From assembly GCA_963732865.1 (NCBI GenBank), contig CAVTBC010000004.1:1054001-1118000 (forward strand): 64,000 nucleotides of DNA, in the 5' to 3' direction. Origin of the DNA: JADLGL01 sp963732865 (GTDB taxonomy: Bacteria; Pseudomonadota; Alphaproteobacteria; Rhizobiales; Kaistiaceae). This document shows positions 27,691-35,453 of this stretch, piece after piece. The notes under the pieces are model-generated. The model worked only from the letters and a program-made list of their open reading frames with translations. It was not told the origin of the DNA and did not search any database. Position numbers and translations under genes: made by a program. The stretch's first letter is position 1. Every line of letters starts with the position of its first letter.

Positions 27691-28314
27691 TCAGGAATTA
27701 CGGGGCTTTGCGCCGGGAGAAGGCGGGGCTTTGCCCTCAACGGGGCCGAGCTGCGCCAGGATGATGTCTTCGCCCTGATCCACGAGGTCCGGGGCGATGG
27801 CCGCGATGGTGTTCAACAGCATGCCGCGGGCGAACCAGTTCTCGATCGTCTCCGGGTCAGCGCCGGAAATGGACGCGACGCGCCAGTAGAGGTCGGAATA
27901 TTCGCGGCGTACGGCGGCGCGGATGTCGTCGTCGGCGCAGGCGGAATAGGCGTGAAGCTGGCAGCGCAGGAGCGCACGGTCGCGCAGGAGGCCGCAGTAT
28001 GATTCGCCCATGGCGTATAGGATGCTCGCAGGCGAGGGATCCTTGGCGCGAGCTTCGGAAGCGGCCTTGTCGAAGATCTGCCAGGTGCGGGCGAAGACCT
28101 CGCGCGTGGCGGCGATGAACAGCTCCTTCTTGCTGCCGAAGAGCTGAAAGAGATAGGGCTGGGAAACGCCGGCCCGCGTCGCGATGGCGTCGGTCGAGGT
28201 GCCCTCATAGCCATGCTCGGAAAATTCGGTGATGGCCGCTGTGACGACAAGAACGCGACGTTCCTCGGCGGGAATGCGCTGGCGCGGCTTTGCGGCTGTG
28301 TTGGTCTGTGACAT
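27691..28314 (-). CDS. TetR/AcrR family repressor of the DHA2 exporter
   Basis: 207 residues with an N-terminal helix-turn-helix (VVTAAITEFSEHGYEGTSTDAIA ... GVSQPYLFQLFGSKKELF). The C-terminal domain contains two Cys (YCGLLRDRALLRCQLHAYSAC region) and ends in a Pro-rich tail. It precedes the exporter in the same direction with a 76-bp gap, and a perfect palindrome lies just upstream of its own start, implying autoregulation. Confidence 0.9.
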   Translation of the reverse strand: MSQTNTAAKPRQRIPAEERRVLVVTAAITEFSEHGYEGTSTDAIATRAGVSQPYLFQLFGSKKELFIAATREVFARTWQIFDKAASEARAKDPSPASILYAMGESYCGLLRDRALLRCQLHAYSACADDDIRAAVRREYSDLYWRVASISGADPETIENWFARGMLLNTIAAIAPDLVDQGEDIILAQLGPVEGKAPPSPGAKPRNS

Positions 28315-28322
28315 GGCGGCTT

Positions 28323-28340
28323 ACTTATCGATCGATAAGT
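28323..28340. promoter_or_regulatory. Perfect 18-bp palindrome, probable TetR operator
   Basis: ACTTATCGATCGATAAGT is its own reverse complement. It lies 8 bp upstream of the tetR start and 28 bp upstream of the divergent gamma-glutamylcyclotransferase-like gene, so it could control both. Confidence 0.7.
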
Positions 28341-28368
28341 TATTTGTCAACATCGTCCGGGAGGCTGG

Positions 28369-28767
28369 ATGAGCGGGCACGCCTATCTCGCGCTCTACGG
28401 CACGCTTCGCCAAGGTGAGGGCGCCTCCATACGCCTCGGGCTCGCCAGCAAGCTGCAATTCGTCTCGGCCTGCAAGATCGCCGGTGTGCTGGTCGACCTC
28501 GGCGCGTATCCGGGGCTTGTCGTGGGAGAAGGCGTCGTCATTGGCGAGCTACACGAGATCGGCGACGAAACGGCGCTCGCCGCGCTGGATGCCTATGAGG
28601 AATACGATCCGAAGCGGCCGGTCGAGAGTTTGTTCGTGCGGCAGCCGGCGGCGCTGATCGAGCCCTCGCTGACGGCGTTCGTCTATTTTTTCAACGAGGC
28701 GGCGAGGCCGTTCGACCGCGCGCGCGTCATCCGGTCCGGCGACTGGAAGCGGCGCTCATCCGACTGA
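28369..28767 (+). CDS. Gamma-glutamylcyclotransferase-like (AIG2/GGACT) protein
   Basis: 132 residues. The family signature YGTLRQGEG near the N-terminus forms the substrate pocket, and the acidic residue in LDAYEEYDP is a candidate for the catalytic Glu. Relatives open gamma-glutamyl-amine or glutathione linkages to release 5-oxoproline; many bacterial members are uncharacterised. It is divergent from tetR and shares the palindrome with it. Confidence 0.85.
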   Translation: MSGHAYLALYGTLRQGEGASIRLGLASKLQFVSACKIAGVLVDLGAYPGLVVGEGVVIGELHEIGDETALAALDAYEEYDPKRPVESLFVRQPAALIEPSLTAFVYFFNEAARPFDRARVIRSGDWKRRSSD

Positions 28768-28784
28768 CGGGGCCGAGGAAGCCG

Positions 28785-28991
28785 CTAGTCGGGCCGCCAT
28801 TCGAGGATATCGCCCGGCTGGCACTCCAGCGCCTCGCAGATGCGCTCGAGCGTTTCGAAACGGACGCCCTTCACCTTGCCGGATTTCAGCAGCGAAACAT
28901 TCGCCTCGGTGATGCCGATGCGTTCGGCGAGTTCCTTAGAACGCATCTTCCGGCGCGCCAGCATGACGTCGAGATTGACGATGATGGCCAT
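28785..28991 (-). CDS. Small XRE-family transcriptional regulator
   Basis: 68 residues, essentially a single Cro/C1-type helix-turn-helix (SKELAERIGITEANVSLLKSG ... ETLERICEALECQPGDIL). ATG 28991 (MAIIVNLDVML) is chosen by homology; the frame is open upstream but there it runs antisense-like through the neighbouring gene. It lies 7 bp after the DUF2975 gene; XRE plus DUF2975 is a common bacterial pair, in which the membrane protein may signal to the regulator. Confidence 0.9.
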   Translation of the reverse strand: MAIIVNLDVMLARRKMRSKELAERIGITEANVSLLKSGKVKGVRFETLERICEALECQPGDILEWRPD

Positions 28992-28998
28992 GCCGAAC

Positions 28999-29526
28999 TC
29001 AGACGAATTGACGGTTTTCGTCGGCGATGCTCGTGGCCTTCGCCATCGCCCAGCCAAGCAGCAGCAACATGGCGCCGGCGACCAGCATGACGACATCCAC
29101 GCTGCTGATCGCCACTGCAATCTCGCGTTCGCCGGGCGCGTTGTTCCAACTCGTGATGACTGTACTGGCCCCGCCAGAGACGATGCTGACGAAGGGGAGG
29201 AGCAGGATCGCCAGGCCGACACGGTGAATGCGCGTTCCGGTCTCGGTCACGAACACGGCTCCGCCGCGGAGATTGCGGAAGAGCCAGAAGGCGTTCCAAA
29301 GGCCCCACAGCATCAGGCCGAGCGCCGGCAGGCCGACGAGCGCCAATAGCGAGGCCTGCGTTGCCGGGGAGATCTCCGCGGCAATGGGCGACGCGGGAAC
29401 CGGCGCCGTCCAGTCGAACCAGAGATAGACGCTGGCTGCCGTCATCAGCGCGCCGAGGGCCAGCGTGACCCAACTCATCAGACCCGCGATACGGCGGACT
29501 TGGGATTCAGAACGGCTTGCGCGCAT
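28999..29526 (-). CDS. DUF2975 membrane protein
   Basis: 175 residues with four likely transmembrane helices (LMSWVTLALGALMTAASVYLW; LLALVGLPALGLMLWGLW; VGLAILLLPFVSIVSGGA; VDVVMLVAGAMLLLLGWAMA), ending AKATSIADENRQFV as in the family. Function unknown. It is upstream of and probably co-expressed with the XRE regulator. A perfect palindrome at 29552-29574 lies 25 bp upstream of its start. Confidence 0.88.
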   Translation of the reverse strand: MRASRSESQVRRIAGLMSWVTLALGALMTAASVYLWFDWTAPVPASPIAAEISPATQASLLALVGLPALGLMLWGLWNAFWLFRNLRGGAVFVTETGTRIHRVGLAILLLPFVSIVSGGASTVITSWNNAPGEREIAVAISSVDVVMLVAGAMLLLLGWAMAKATSIADENRQFV

Positions 29527-29551
29527 GTCGATCTCATCGTATGAGGTTGTG

Positions 29552-29574
29552 AAATTATCGTGTAACGATAATTT
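29552..29574. promoter_or_regulatory. Perfect inverted repeat, probable XRE operator
   Basis: Arms AAATTATCG (29552-29560) and CGATAATTT (29566-29574) are exact complements around TGTAA. It is in the 74-bp gap between the divergent DUF2975-XRE pair and the lipoprotein gene, which fits an autoregulatory operator. Unusually A/T-rich for this window. Confidence 0.65.
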
Positions 29575-29600
29575 AATTCTGCAACACAGGAGATAATCAC

Positions 29601-30173
29601 ATGCCAGTTTCCGCTCGCCTAGGCAAGCTGTTCGCGACCATGCTCGCGCTAGGTTCCCTTACGGGCTGCACCACGATATGGCCGTCGACAATCGCCGCGG
29701 TCGAACAGCTGAATGCGGCTTCGTTCGACGCCGCTGGCCTCAGGCTCGCTATTGTGACGCAGACGACATTTCGGCCCGACGCCGGCCAGCCGGAATTCAC
29801 GCTGTCGGTCGGGAGCACGCAGGGCGGGATCGAGACCCGTTCCGTCACATTCACCGAGGTGGCCTCGGCACAGGCGCAAGGGCTTCAGGCCGAGGTCCGG
29901 ACTGGGAGCGAGCTGCGGGTGTTCGCCTTGTCGGCAGCGGACGCAGTGGCGCTCCAGCGCCAGATCGGCATCGTGACGGCAACTGTGCCAACCGGAGAAA
30001 GGGAAGTCTCGCTGGCCGTGGGAATTTCCGGCTGCGTCGTCGATCCAGCCGTCCGCCTTCCCGTAACGATCTATGTCAGGCTTGCGCCGAACGAACCGTA
30101 TCGTGTGCTGGTGCGGTCGCCAGATATGTCCGCCATTTCGGGCATCGGCGGGACAATCCGACCTTGCGCCTGA
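29601..30173 (+). CDS. Hypothetical lipoprotein
   Basis: 190 residues. A lipoprotein signal ends in the lipobox LTGC (Cys about residue 23: FATMLALGSLTGCTTIW), so the mature protein should be lipid-anchored in the envelope. The remainder is beta-rich and not recognised. The lipoprotein's start is close to the palindrome shared with the divergent DUF2975-XRE pair. The following 235 bp to 30408 hold no supported gene. Confidence 0.8.
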   Translation: MPVSARLGKLFATMLALGSLTGCTTIWPSTIAAVEQLNAASFDAAGLRLAIVTQTTFRPDAGQPEFTLSVGSTQGGIETRSVTFTEVASAQAQGLQAEVRTGSELRVFALSAADAVALQRQIGIVTATVPTGEREVSLAVGISGCVVDPAVRLPVTIYVRLAPNEPYRVLVRSPDMSAISGIGGTIRPCA

Positions 30174-30408
30174 CGCAAGCTCCCGTCTGAGATCGACGGC
30201 GTCGCGCTCATCGCTCCAAGAGCAAGCGGCGGCCACGCTGACCGTGACCGCCGCAACGCCGGAGACGATCAAGGCGCCTACGTCCATGGCGCGTTTGGCG
30301 GGGCGGGCGCGTTCTCATTCCGGCTCGACGCGATGGGGGTCAGCTTTGTCACTGACCGGCGAAGCCGGCGCATCGCCAGCGGCTCCAGGCTCAGGTAGTC
30401 GCGGACCG

Positions 30409-30933
30409 TCAGAGGTTCAGGACGAACAGCGAGGCCGGGCCGAGCTCGCCCTCGATCGCTTCGGCGAAGGCGAAGCCCGAACGCCGCAGGACGCCGACCG
30501 AGGGATCGTTGCCGTCGAAGACGCGGGCGATCATGCGATGGATGCCGTGGTCGCGCGCAAAATCGATTAGGGCCTCGACCGCCTCGGTGGCGTAGCCATG
30601 GCCCTGCGCGGCGGGAACGAGCGCAAAGTAGATCTCGATGACGTCGTCCTGATCGGTCGGGCTGAGGCCGCACGAGCCAAGGAAGCGATCGACCCCGAGA
30701 AGCGTGATGGTCATCGAGAACACCGGGGCTTCGCTGTCATAGAGCTCGGCGACATCGAGCAACGTCGCGCGGGCACCGGCGGGCGTTCGCTCGTCATCAT
30801 CCAGAGGCAGGAAGCGCGTCGCCTCCGGGTCGGTCATGAAGCCCTGGAAGGCCTCGACGTCGCCCTCATGATGGCGGCGGATACGGAGCCGGCGTGTCAG
30901 GATTTCATCGGGAACGGCGATGGGCGGCGACAT
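30409..30933 (-). CDS. GNAT acetyltransferase (RimJ/RimL-like)
   Basis: About 174 residues. The start of the fold is ILTRRLRIRRHHEGDVEAFQGFMTDPEATRFLP; the acetyl-CoA loop is ALVPAAQGHGYATEAVEALIDFA, followed by NDPSVGVLRRSGF. Start chosen at ATG 30933 (MSPPIAVPDE); GTG 30993 is the longer alternative. The substrate is unknown; relatives acetylate protein N-termini or small amines. Confidence 0.85.
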   Translation of the reverse strand: MSPPIAVPDEILTRRLRIRRHHEGDVEAFQGFMTDPEATRFLPLDDDERTPAGARATLLDVAELYDSEAPVFSMTITLLGVDRFLGSCGLSPTDQDDVIEIYFALVPAAQGHGYATEAVEALIDFARDHGIHRMIARVFDGNDPSVGVLRRSGFAFAEAIEGELGPASLFVLNL

Positions 30934-31093
30934 TGAGACCGCGCCTTGTGGTGGGTTTTGCAAGATGAAATCCGATAGTGCTTCGGCGGTCACCGGTCAA
31001 ACGATGAGATCGCCCCAGGATCCGCCATGATCCTGAAACGGCCCGCCAGAGACGCGAAGCCTCCACCGGGCAGAGCCAGGCGGAGGCGTCCTC

Positions 31094-31681
31094 TCACTCG
31101 GGGTGGCTGTGCAGCCTGAGACGCAAGGCCAAGATGGCCAGCATAAGTCCAGAGACGATTGCGTAGGCACCAATGAACCAAAGAAGGGCGAGTGCGCCGG
31201 CACCCGGTGCGACCAACACGATGACGCCGAACAAGATCGAGAGCGCACCGGTCGCGATCAGCATCCACTCATTGTCGATGTGACGGCGAAGCCGGAGAGC
31301 GCCGATGATCTCGAACAGGCCGCGCAGGATCGACCAGGCGCCAATGAAGGCGACCAGAACGAGGGCGGTGAGCCCGGGCCAGACGACGGCAAGGATGCCG
31401 GTCACAATACCTGCAAGACCGACAAGGACGAGCCACCAGCGCGGCGCTATGTTGCCGCCGCGCATCGCCGCGCCGATCGAAAACACGCCATCGACGAAGA
31501 CGAACGCGCCGAAAAGCCAGATGAAGGTCGCGAGCGTGACATCTGGATAGAGAAGGGCGACGATGCCGAACAGAATCGCGACTATGCCGCGCAACAGGAT
31601 CAGCCACCAATTGGCGGCAAGCGGCAGAAGAAAAGGCCCTGGAGTTCCGAAAGTTAAAGTGTGAGAATCAGTGTTGGCCAT
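31094..31681 (-). CDS. HdeD-family (DUF308) membrane protein
   Basis: 195 residues forming six hydrophobic helices, with the repeated DUF308 pattern WLILLRGIVAILFGIVALLYPDVTL and later LSILFGVIVLVAPGAGALALLWFIGAYAI. HdeD relatives are associated with acid resistance, but the mechanism is unknown. It appears to be a single-gene unit. Confidence 0.9.
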   Translation of the reverse strand: MANTDSHTLTFGTPGPFLLPLAANWWLILLRGIVAILFGIVALLYPDVTLATFIWLFGAFVFVDGVFSIGAAMRGGNIAPRWWLVLVGLAGIVTGILAVVWPGLTALVLVAFIGAWSILRGLFEIIGALRLRRHIDNEWMLIATGALSILFGVIVLVAPGAGALALLWFIGAYAIVSGLMLAILALRLRLHSHPE

Positions 31682-31885
31682 GACGTGCTCCTTGGAAAAG
31701 ACAACTCAGCCGGAGCTTCTGTGTAGCACATGCGAGTTTCTTAAGCTCGCTGCGTGGGCCATATGTGCGGAGATGGTCACGGCTTTCTGACAAGTCGAGG
31801 AAGTATTGAATCCATTGCGCGCATTTTGTTCACCTTCGGCGCGATGTTGACCAATAATGTGCTCGGGCAAGGGGAGATTGGCAAA

Positions 31886-32248
31886 GTGCAAATCAAACGC
31901 GTTCTGGCCATTGCGGCCATCATCGTGGCGGCGGCCGGAAGCTCGGCCGCACAAGCGGCTACGGTCACGATCGACGTTCCGAGCGCGGCCGCTGTCGATA
32001 CGACAACGACGCACTATTCATGCGGCAAGATGCAGGTCACGGTCGATTACATCAATGCCGGGCCGGTTTCGCTCGCCGTGCTGCATTTGCCGAACGACCT
32101 CGTCGTTGCGGCCAATGTGATTTCCGCGTCAGGGGCCCGCTACGCCGGGGCGCAATATATCTGGTGGACGAGCGGCAGCGGCGTCACGCTCGCCGATCTG
32201 ATGCATGGCGGCGAGGACGCACCGATCCAGTGTACCGAGCGGCCCTAG
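31886..32248 (+). CDS. MliC-family periplasmic protein (lysozyme-inhibitor-like)
   Basis: 120 residues from GTG 31886, which has GGGGAG nine bases upstream and begins a signal peptide (VQIKRVLAIAAIIVAAAGSSAAQA). The mature part contains HYSCGKMQVTVDYIN and SASGARYAGAQYIWWTSGSGVTL, matching the MliC domain (inhibitor of C-type lysozyme, or a fold relative). A longer frame reaches 31754 but has no signal. The pair of Cys fits one disulfide. Confidence 0.82.
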   Translation: MQIKRVLAIAAIIVAAAGSSAAQAATVTIDVPSAAAVDTTTTHYSCGKMQVTVDYINAGPVSLAVLHLPNDLVVAANVISASGARYAGAQYIWWTSGSGVTLADLMHGGEDAPIQCTERP

Positions 32249-32263
32249 CCGGGGCGCCGCCGG

Positions 32264-32818
32264 CTAGACGTCGAGCTTGGCCGTTTCCTTGCCGCGGCTG
32301 ACCGCCGCGATGCCGGTGCGGCAGACTTCGGCGAGACCTAGCGGACCCATGATGGCGATGAACTGCTCGATCTTCGACGTGCGGCCGGTGATCTCGAACA
32401 CGAAGTGATCGACATTCGCGTCGATGACCGTGGCGCGAAACGCGTCGGCGAGGCGCAGCGCCTCGACGCGCTTGTCCCCGGTGCCGATCACCTTGACCAG
32501 CGCCAACTCGCGTTCGAGTGGCTTGCCCTCAGCGGTGAGGTCGCGAACATTGTGCACCGGCACCATGCGCTCGAGCTGATGCTTGATCTGGACGATAACG
32601 TCGGGAACGCCGGTGGTGACGATGGTGATGCGCGACACGTGCTCGGCGTGTTCGGTCTCCGAGACCGTCAGGCTGTCGATGTTGTAGCCGCGGCCGGAGA
32701 AGAGGCCGATGACGCGGGCGAGGACGCCCGGCTCATTATCGACGACGACGGAAAGCGTGTGCGTCTCTTCCTTGTCGTGCCGTTCCTGGATGAAATAGGG
32801 CGAGGCCGGCTGGTTCAT
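32264..32818 (-). CDS. ilvN: Acetolactate synthase small (regulatory) subunit
   Basis: Regulatory subunit giving valine feedback control to the IlvB catalytic subunit. 184 residues. An ACT domain leads (LSVVVDNEPGVLARVIGLFSGRGYNIDSLTV) and a second C-terminal domain follows (DAFRATVIDANVDHFVFEITG). ATG 32818 overlaps the stop of the YqhA-type gene (ATGA), so translation is coupled. It is called ilvH in some genomes. It is third in ilvB - yqhA-like - ilvN. Confidence 0.95.
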   Translation of the reverse strand: MNQPASPYFIQERHDKEETHTLSVVVDNEPGVLARVIGLFSGRGYNIDSLTVSETEHAEHVSRITIVTTGVPDVIVQIKHQLERMVPVHNVRDLTAEGKPLERELALVKVIGTGDKRVEALRLADAFRATVIDANVDHFVFEITGRTSKIEQFIAIMGPLGLAEVCRTGIAAVSRGKETAKLDV

Positions 32819-33435
32819 GATTTGTGGTCCGGTTCTGAATGGGTGATGGCGCGCGCCTCGGAATGATCTTCGCCGCCGTGCCGGTTTGCGTCGAGGTCGA
32901 GGAACCACAACGCGCCGGAGATGAGGATGATGGCGACCGGCAGGACGAGGAGGTCCCACGAGAAGTCACTGCCGGATTCGACGATGACGCGCGCGAAGAT
33001 GACGATGAGGACGACGATGACGACCTCGGCCAGGATCTGCTTGAGCTGGCCGACCCCCTCAATCTTCATCCAGGCGGGCAGGAACTTCGCGATGTGCGCG
33101 GGAAGGCGGAAAACGAAGCCTATGGCGATGCCATAGGCGAAGATGACGAGGACGACGCCGAAGAGGAAGGAATCGACCGCCTCTAGGATCGGTACCGTCA
33201 CCTGTCGTTCGGCGTGTTCGGCGGCAGTCGAACGCAAGATGTGCCACGCGTCGCCGACATAGAGGAAACCCTGCCAGAACATCAGCAACGATCCGACGAA
33301 GGCCCCCGCCGATCCCGCCAGCATCACGACGCGGAGGCCGAACAGGATGCGGAGGAAGAGCAGAAGGCCTCGCTCCTCGCGAGGGTCGCGAGGCTTGCTG
33401 AACGGGTCGGCGCTGATGTCTGGCTCTTGTGCCAT
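32815..33435 (-). CDS. YqhA/UPF0114-family membrane protein within the ilv operon
   Basis: 206 residues, three to four hydrophobic helices (LRVVMLAGSAGAFVGSLLMFW; FLFGVVLVIFAYGIAIGFVF; ILAEVVIVVLIVIFARVIV; LLVLPVAIILISGALWFL) with acidic termini. The pattern matches the YqhA family, of unknown function. It starts two bases after the ilvB stop and overlaps ilvN, so all three share an mRNA. Its link to branched-chain amino-acid synthesis is unexplained. Confidence 0.85.
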   Translation of the reverse strand: MAQEPDISADPFSKPRDPREERGLLLFLRILFGLRVVMLAGSAGAFVGSLLMFWQGFLYVGDAWHILRSTAAEHAERQVTVPILEAVDSFLFGVVLVIFAYGIAIGFVFRLPAHIAKFLPAWMKIEGVGQLKQILAEVVIVVLIVIFARVIVESGSDFSWDLLVLPVAIILISGALWFLDLDANRHGGEDHSEARAITHSEPDHKS

Positions 33436-33437
33436 TG

Positions 33438-35207
33438 CTAGACCAACTGCCTTCCGGTCTCGTCAATCGCCGTCGCCATCATCTCGTCGGTGGCTTCGTC
33501 CGGCAGCAGCATCTCGTTGTGGGCCTTGCCTGACGGGATCATCGGCAGGCAGTTGGCGAGCGCGGCGACGCGGCAATCGAACAGCACCGGCCTGTTGATC
33601 GCGATCATCTCGGCGATGGCGTCGTCCAGTTCGTCCGGCTTGTCGACACGCATGCCGACGGCGCCATAGGCGTCCCCCAGCTTCTCGAAATCAGGCAATG
33701 ATTCCATGTAGCTGTGCGAGATGCGGTTGCCATGCAGCAGCTGCTGCCATTGGCGCACCATGCCCATATATTGGTTGTTGAGGATGAATATCTTGACCGG
33801 CAGCTCGTGCTGAACGGCCGTCGACATTTCCTGCATCGTCATCAGCACGGAGGCGTCGCCGGCAATGTCGATGACCAGCGCGTCGGGGTGGCCGGCTTGC
33901 GCGCCGATCGCCGCCGGCAGGCCGAAGCCCATGGTGCCGAGGCCGCCAGAGGTGACCCAATGGTTCGGGTCCTCGAAGTGGAAATACTGCGCCGCCCACA
34001 TCTGATGCTGGCCGACCTCGGTGGTGATGTAGGTGTCGCGCCCCTGCGTCGCGGCGAACAGGCGCTCGATCGCATATTGCGGCATGATGACGTCGGGGTT
34101 GGGCGTGTAGGCGAGGCTCTTGCGCGCGCGCCAGCGGTCGATCCGCTGCCACCAATCCTTCAACGCCGGCTTATCGATCTTCGGATTCTCGGCCTGCCAG
34201 ACATGCAACATGTCGGCGAGAACGTTGGCGACGTCGCCAATGATCGGGATGTCGACGCGGACGTTCTTGTTGATCGACGAGGGATCGATGTCGATCTGGA
34301 TCTTGCGTGAATCCGGCGAGAAGGCATCAAGCCGGCCGGTGATGCGGTCGTCGAAGCGGGAGCCGATCGCGATCATCACGTCGCAATCATGCATGGCGTT
34401 GTTCGCCTCATACGTCCCGTGCATGCCCAGCATGCCGAGCCATTGCGGATCGGACGCCGGGAACGAGCCGAGGCCCATCAGCGTGGTGGTGATCGGATAG
34501 CCGGTGAGGCGAACCAGTTCGCGCAGCAGGCGCGACGCCTCGGGGCCTGAATTGATGACGCCGCCGCCGGTATAGAAGATCGGCCGCTTGGCGCCGGCCA
34601 TCAGCGCCACGGCCTCGCGGATGCGGTCGGCGTCGCCCTTGACCCGCGGGTGGTAGGTCTTGTGCTTCACATGCTCGGGGCCGGTGTAGATTCCGGTCGC
34701 GAACTGGACGTCCTTCGGGATGTCGACGACGACCGGGCCGGGCCGGCCATGGGTCGCGACGTAAAAGGCCTCGTGCAGGATGCGGGCGAGATCATTGACG
34801 TCCTTCACCAGCCAATTGTGCTTGGTGCAGGGGCGGGTGATGCCGACGGTGTCGCACTCCTGGAAGGCGTCGGACCCGATGAGATGGGTCGCGACCTGCC
34901 CGGTGATGCAGACGACCGGGATCGAATCCATCAGCGCGTCGGTAAGCGGCGTGACCATGTTGGTGGCGCCGGGGCCGGACGTGACCAGCGCAACGCCCGG
35001 CTTGCCGGTCGAACGGGCGTAACCCTCGGCAGCGTGGCCGGCGCCTTGCTCATGACGGACAAGGATGTGGCGGACGTCGTTCTGCTCGAACAGGGCGTCA
35101 TAGATCGGCAGGACGGCGCCGCCCGGATAGCCGAACAGATCCGTGACGCCGTGGTCCTTCAGCGCCTGCAGCACCATTTCGGCGCCCGTCATTCTTCGTT
35201 CTTGCAT
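33438..35207 (-). CDS. ilvB: Acetolactate synthase large (catalytic) subunit
   Basis: ThDP-dependent enzyme condensing pyruvate (with pyruvate or 2-ketobutyrate), the first step of valine/leucine/isoleucine synthesis. 589 residues. FGYPGGAVLPIYDAL and the ThDP-activating Glu in VRHEQGAGHAAEGYA lead. ThDP/Mg binding is in IAGDASVLMTMQEM and ILNNQYMGMVRQWQ. A leader peptide and terminator upstream (35241-35345) suggest attenuation. Called ilvI in some species. AHAS activity should need IlvN downstream. Confidence 0.96.
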   Translation of the reverse strand: MQERRMTGAEMVLQALKDHGVTDLFGYPGGAVLPIYDALFEQNDVRHILVRHEQGAGHAAEGYARSTGKPGVALVTSGPGATNMVTPLTDALMDSIPVVCITGQVATHLIGSDAFQECDTVGITRPCTKHNWLVKDVNDLARILHEAFYVATHGRPGPVVVDIPKDVQFATGIYTGPEHVKHKTYHPRVKGDADRIREAVALMAGAKRPIFYTGGGVINSGPEASRLLRELVRLTGYPITTTLMGLGSFPASDPQWLGMLGMHGTYEANNAMHDCDVMIAIGSRFDDRITGRLDAFSPDSRKIQIDIDPSSINKNVRVDIPIIGDVANVLADMLHVWQAENPKIDKPALKDWWQRIDRWRARKSLAYTPNPDVIMPQYAIERLFAATQGRDTYITTEVGQHQMWAAQYFHFEDPNHWVTSGGLGTMGFGLPAAIGAQAGHPDALVIDIAGDASVLMTMQEMSTAVQHELPVKIFILNNQYMGMVRQWQQLLHGNRISHSYMESLPDFEKLGDAYGAVGMRVDKPDELDDAIAEMIAINRPVLFDCRVAALANCLPMIPSGKAHNEMLLPDEATDEMMATAIDETGRQLV

Positions 35208-35240
35208 GGCTCTCTCCAGCCGTTCCCAGCCCTAAGTAAC

Positions 35241-35263
35241 AAAAAAGGGCCTCTGAGGCCCTT
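35241..35263 (-). terminator. Attenuator terminator upstream of ilvB
   Basis: On the minus strand AAGGGCCTC-A-GAGGCCCTT is followed by six T residues, 33 bp before the ilvB start. Just upstream, GCACACC inside the leader peptide gene can pair with GGTGTGC after its stop; this competing region makes an attenuation switch plausible. Confidence 0.8.
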
Positions 35264-35294
35264 CGAAATCGCACACCATCAAAGGCGACGGCGG

Positions 35295-35345
35295 TTAAGC
35301 CATCGTGACGGTGTGCTCCGATACTACGAGAATGTTGGTCGTCAC
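35295..35345 (-). CDS. ilvB leader peptide (attenuation)
   Basis: A 16-codon frame starting GTG 35345 reads MTTNILVVSEHTVTMA and ends TAA. Four consecutive regulated codons, Ile-Leu-Val-Val, are what is expected of a branched-chain amino-acid attenuator. The intrinsic terminator lies 32 bp downstream. Slow translation at these codons would favour read-through into ilvB. No strong Shine-Dalgarno is obvious. Confidence 0.75.
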   Translation of the reverse strand: MTTNILVVSEHTVTMA

Positions 35346-35453
35346 GGTCTTCTCCGCACGTCGGTCGGCGTGGAAGATAGGCGCGGGCCGGGAAGGGGTC
35401 AAGGGATGCCATCCGCGATTTGGCCGCCTCAGCCCGCCGTCGCCCACCCGCGG

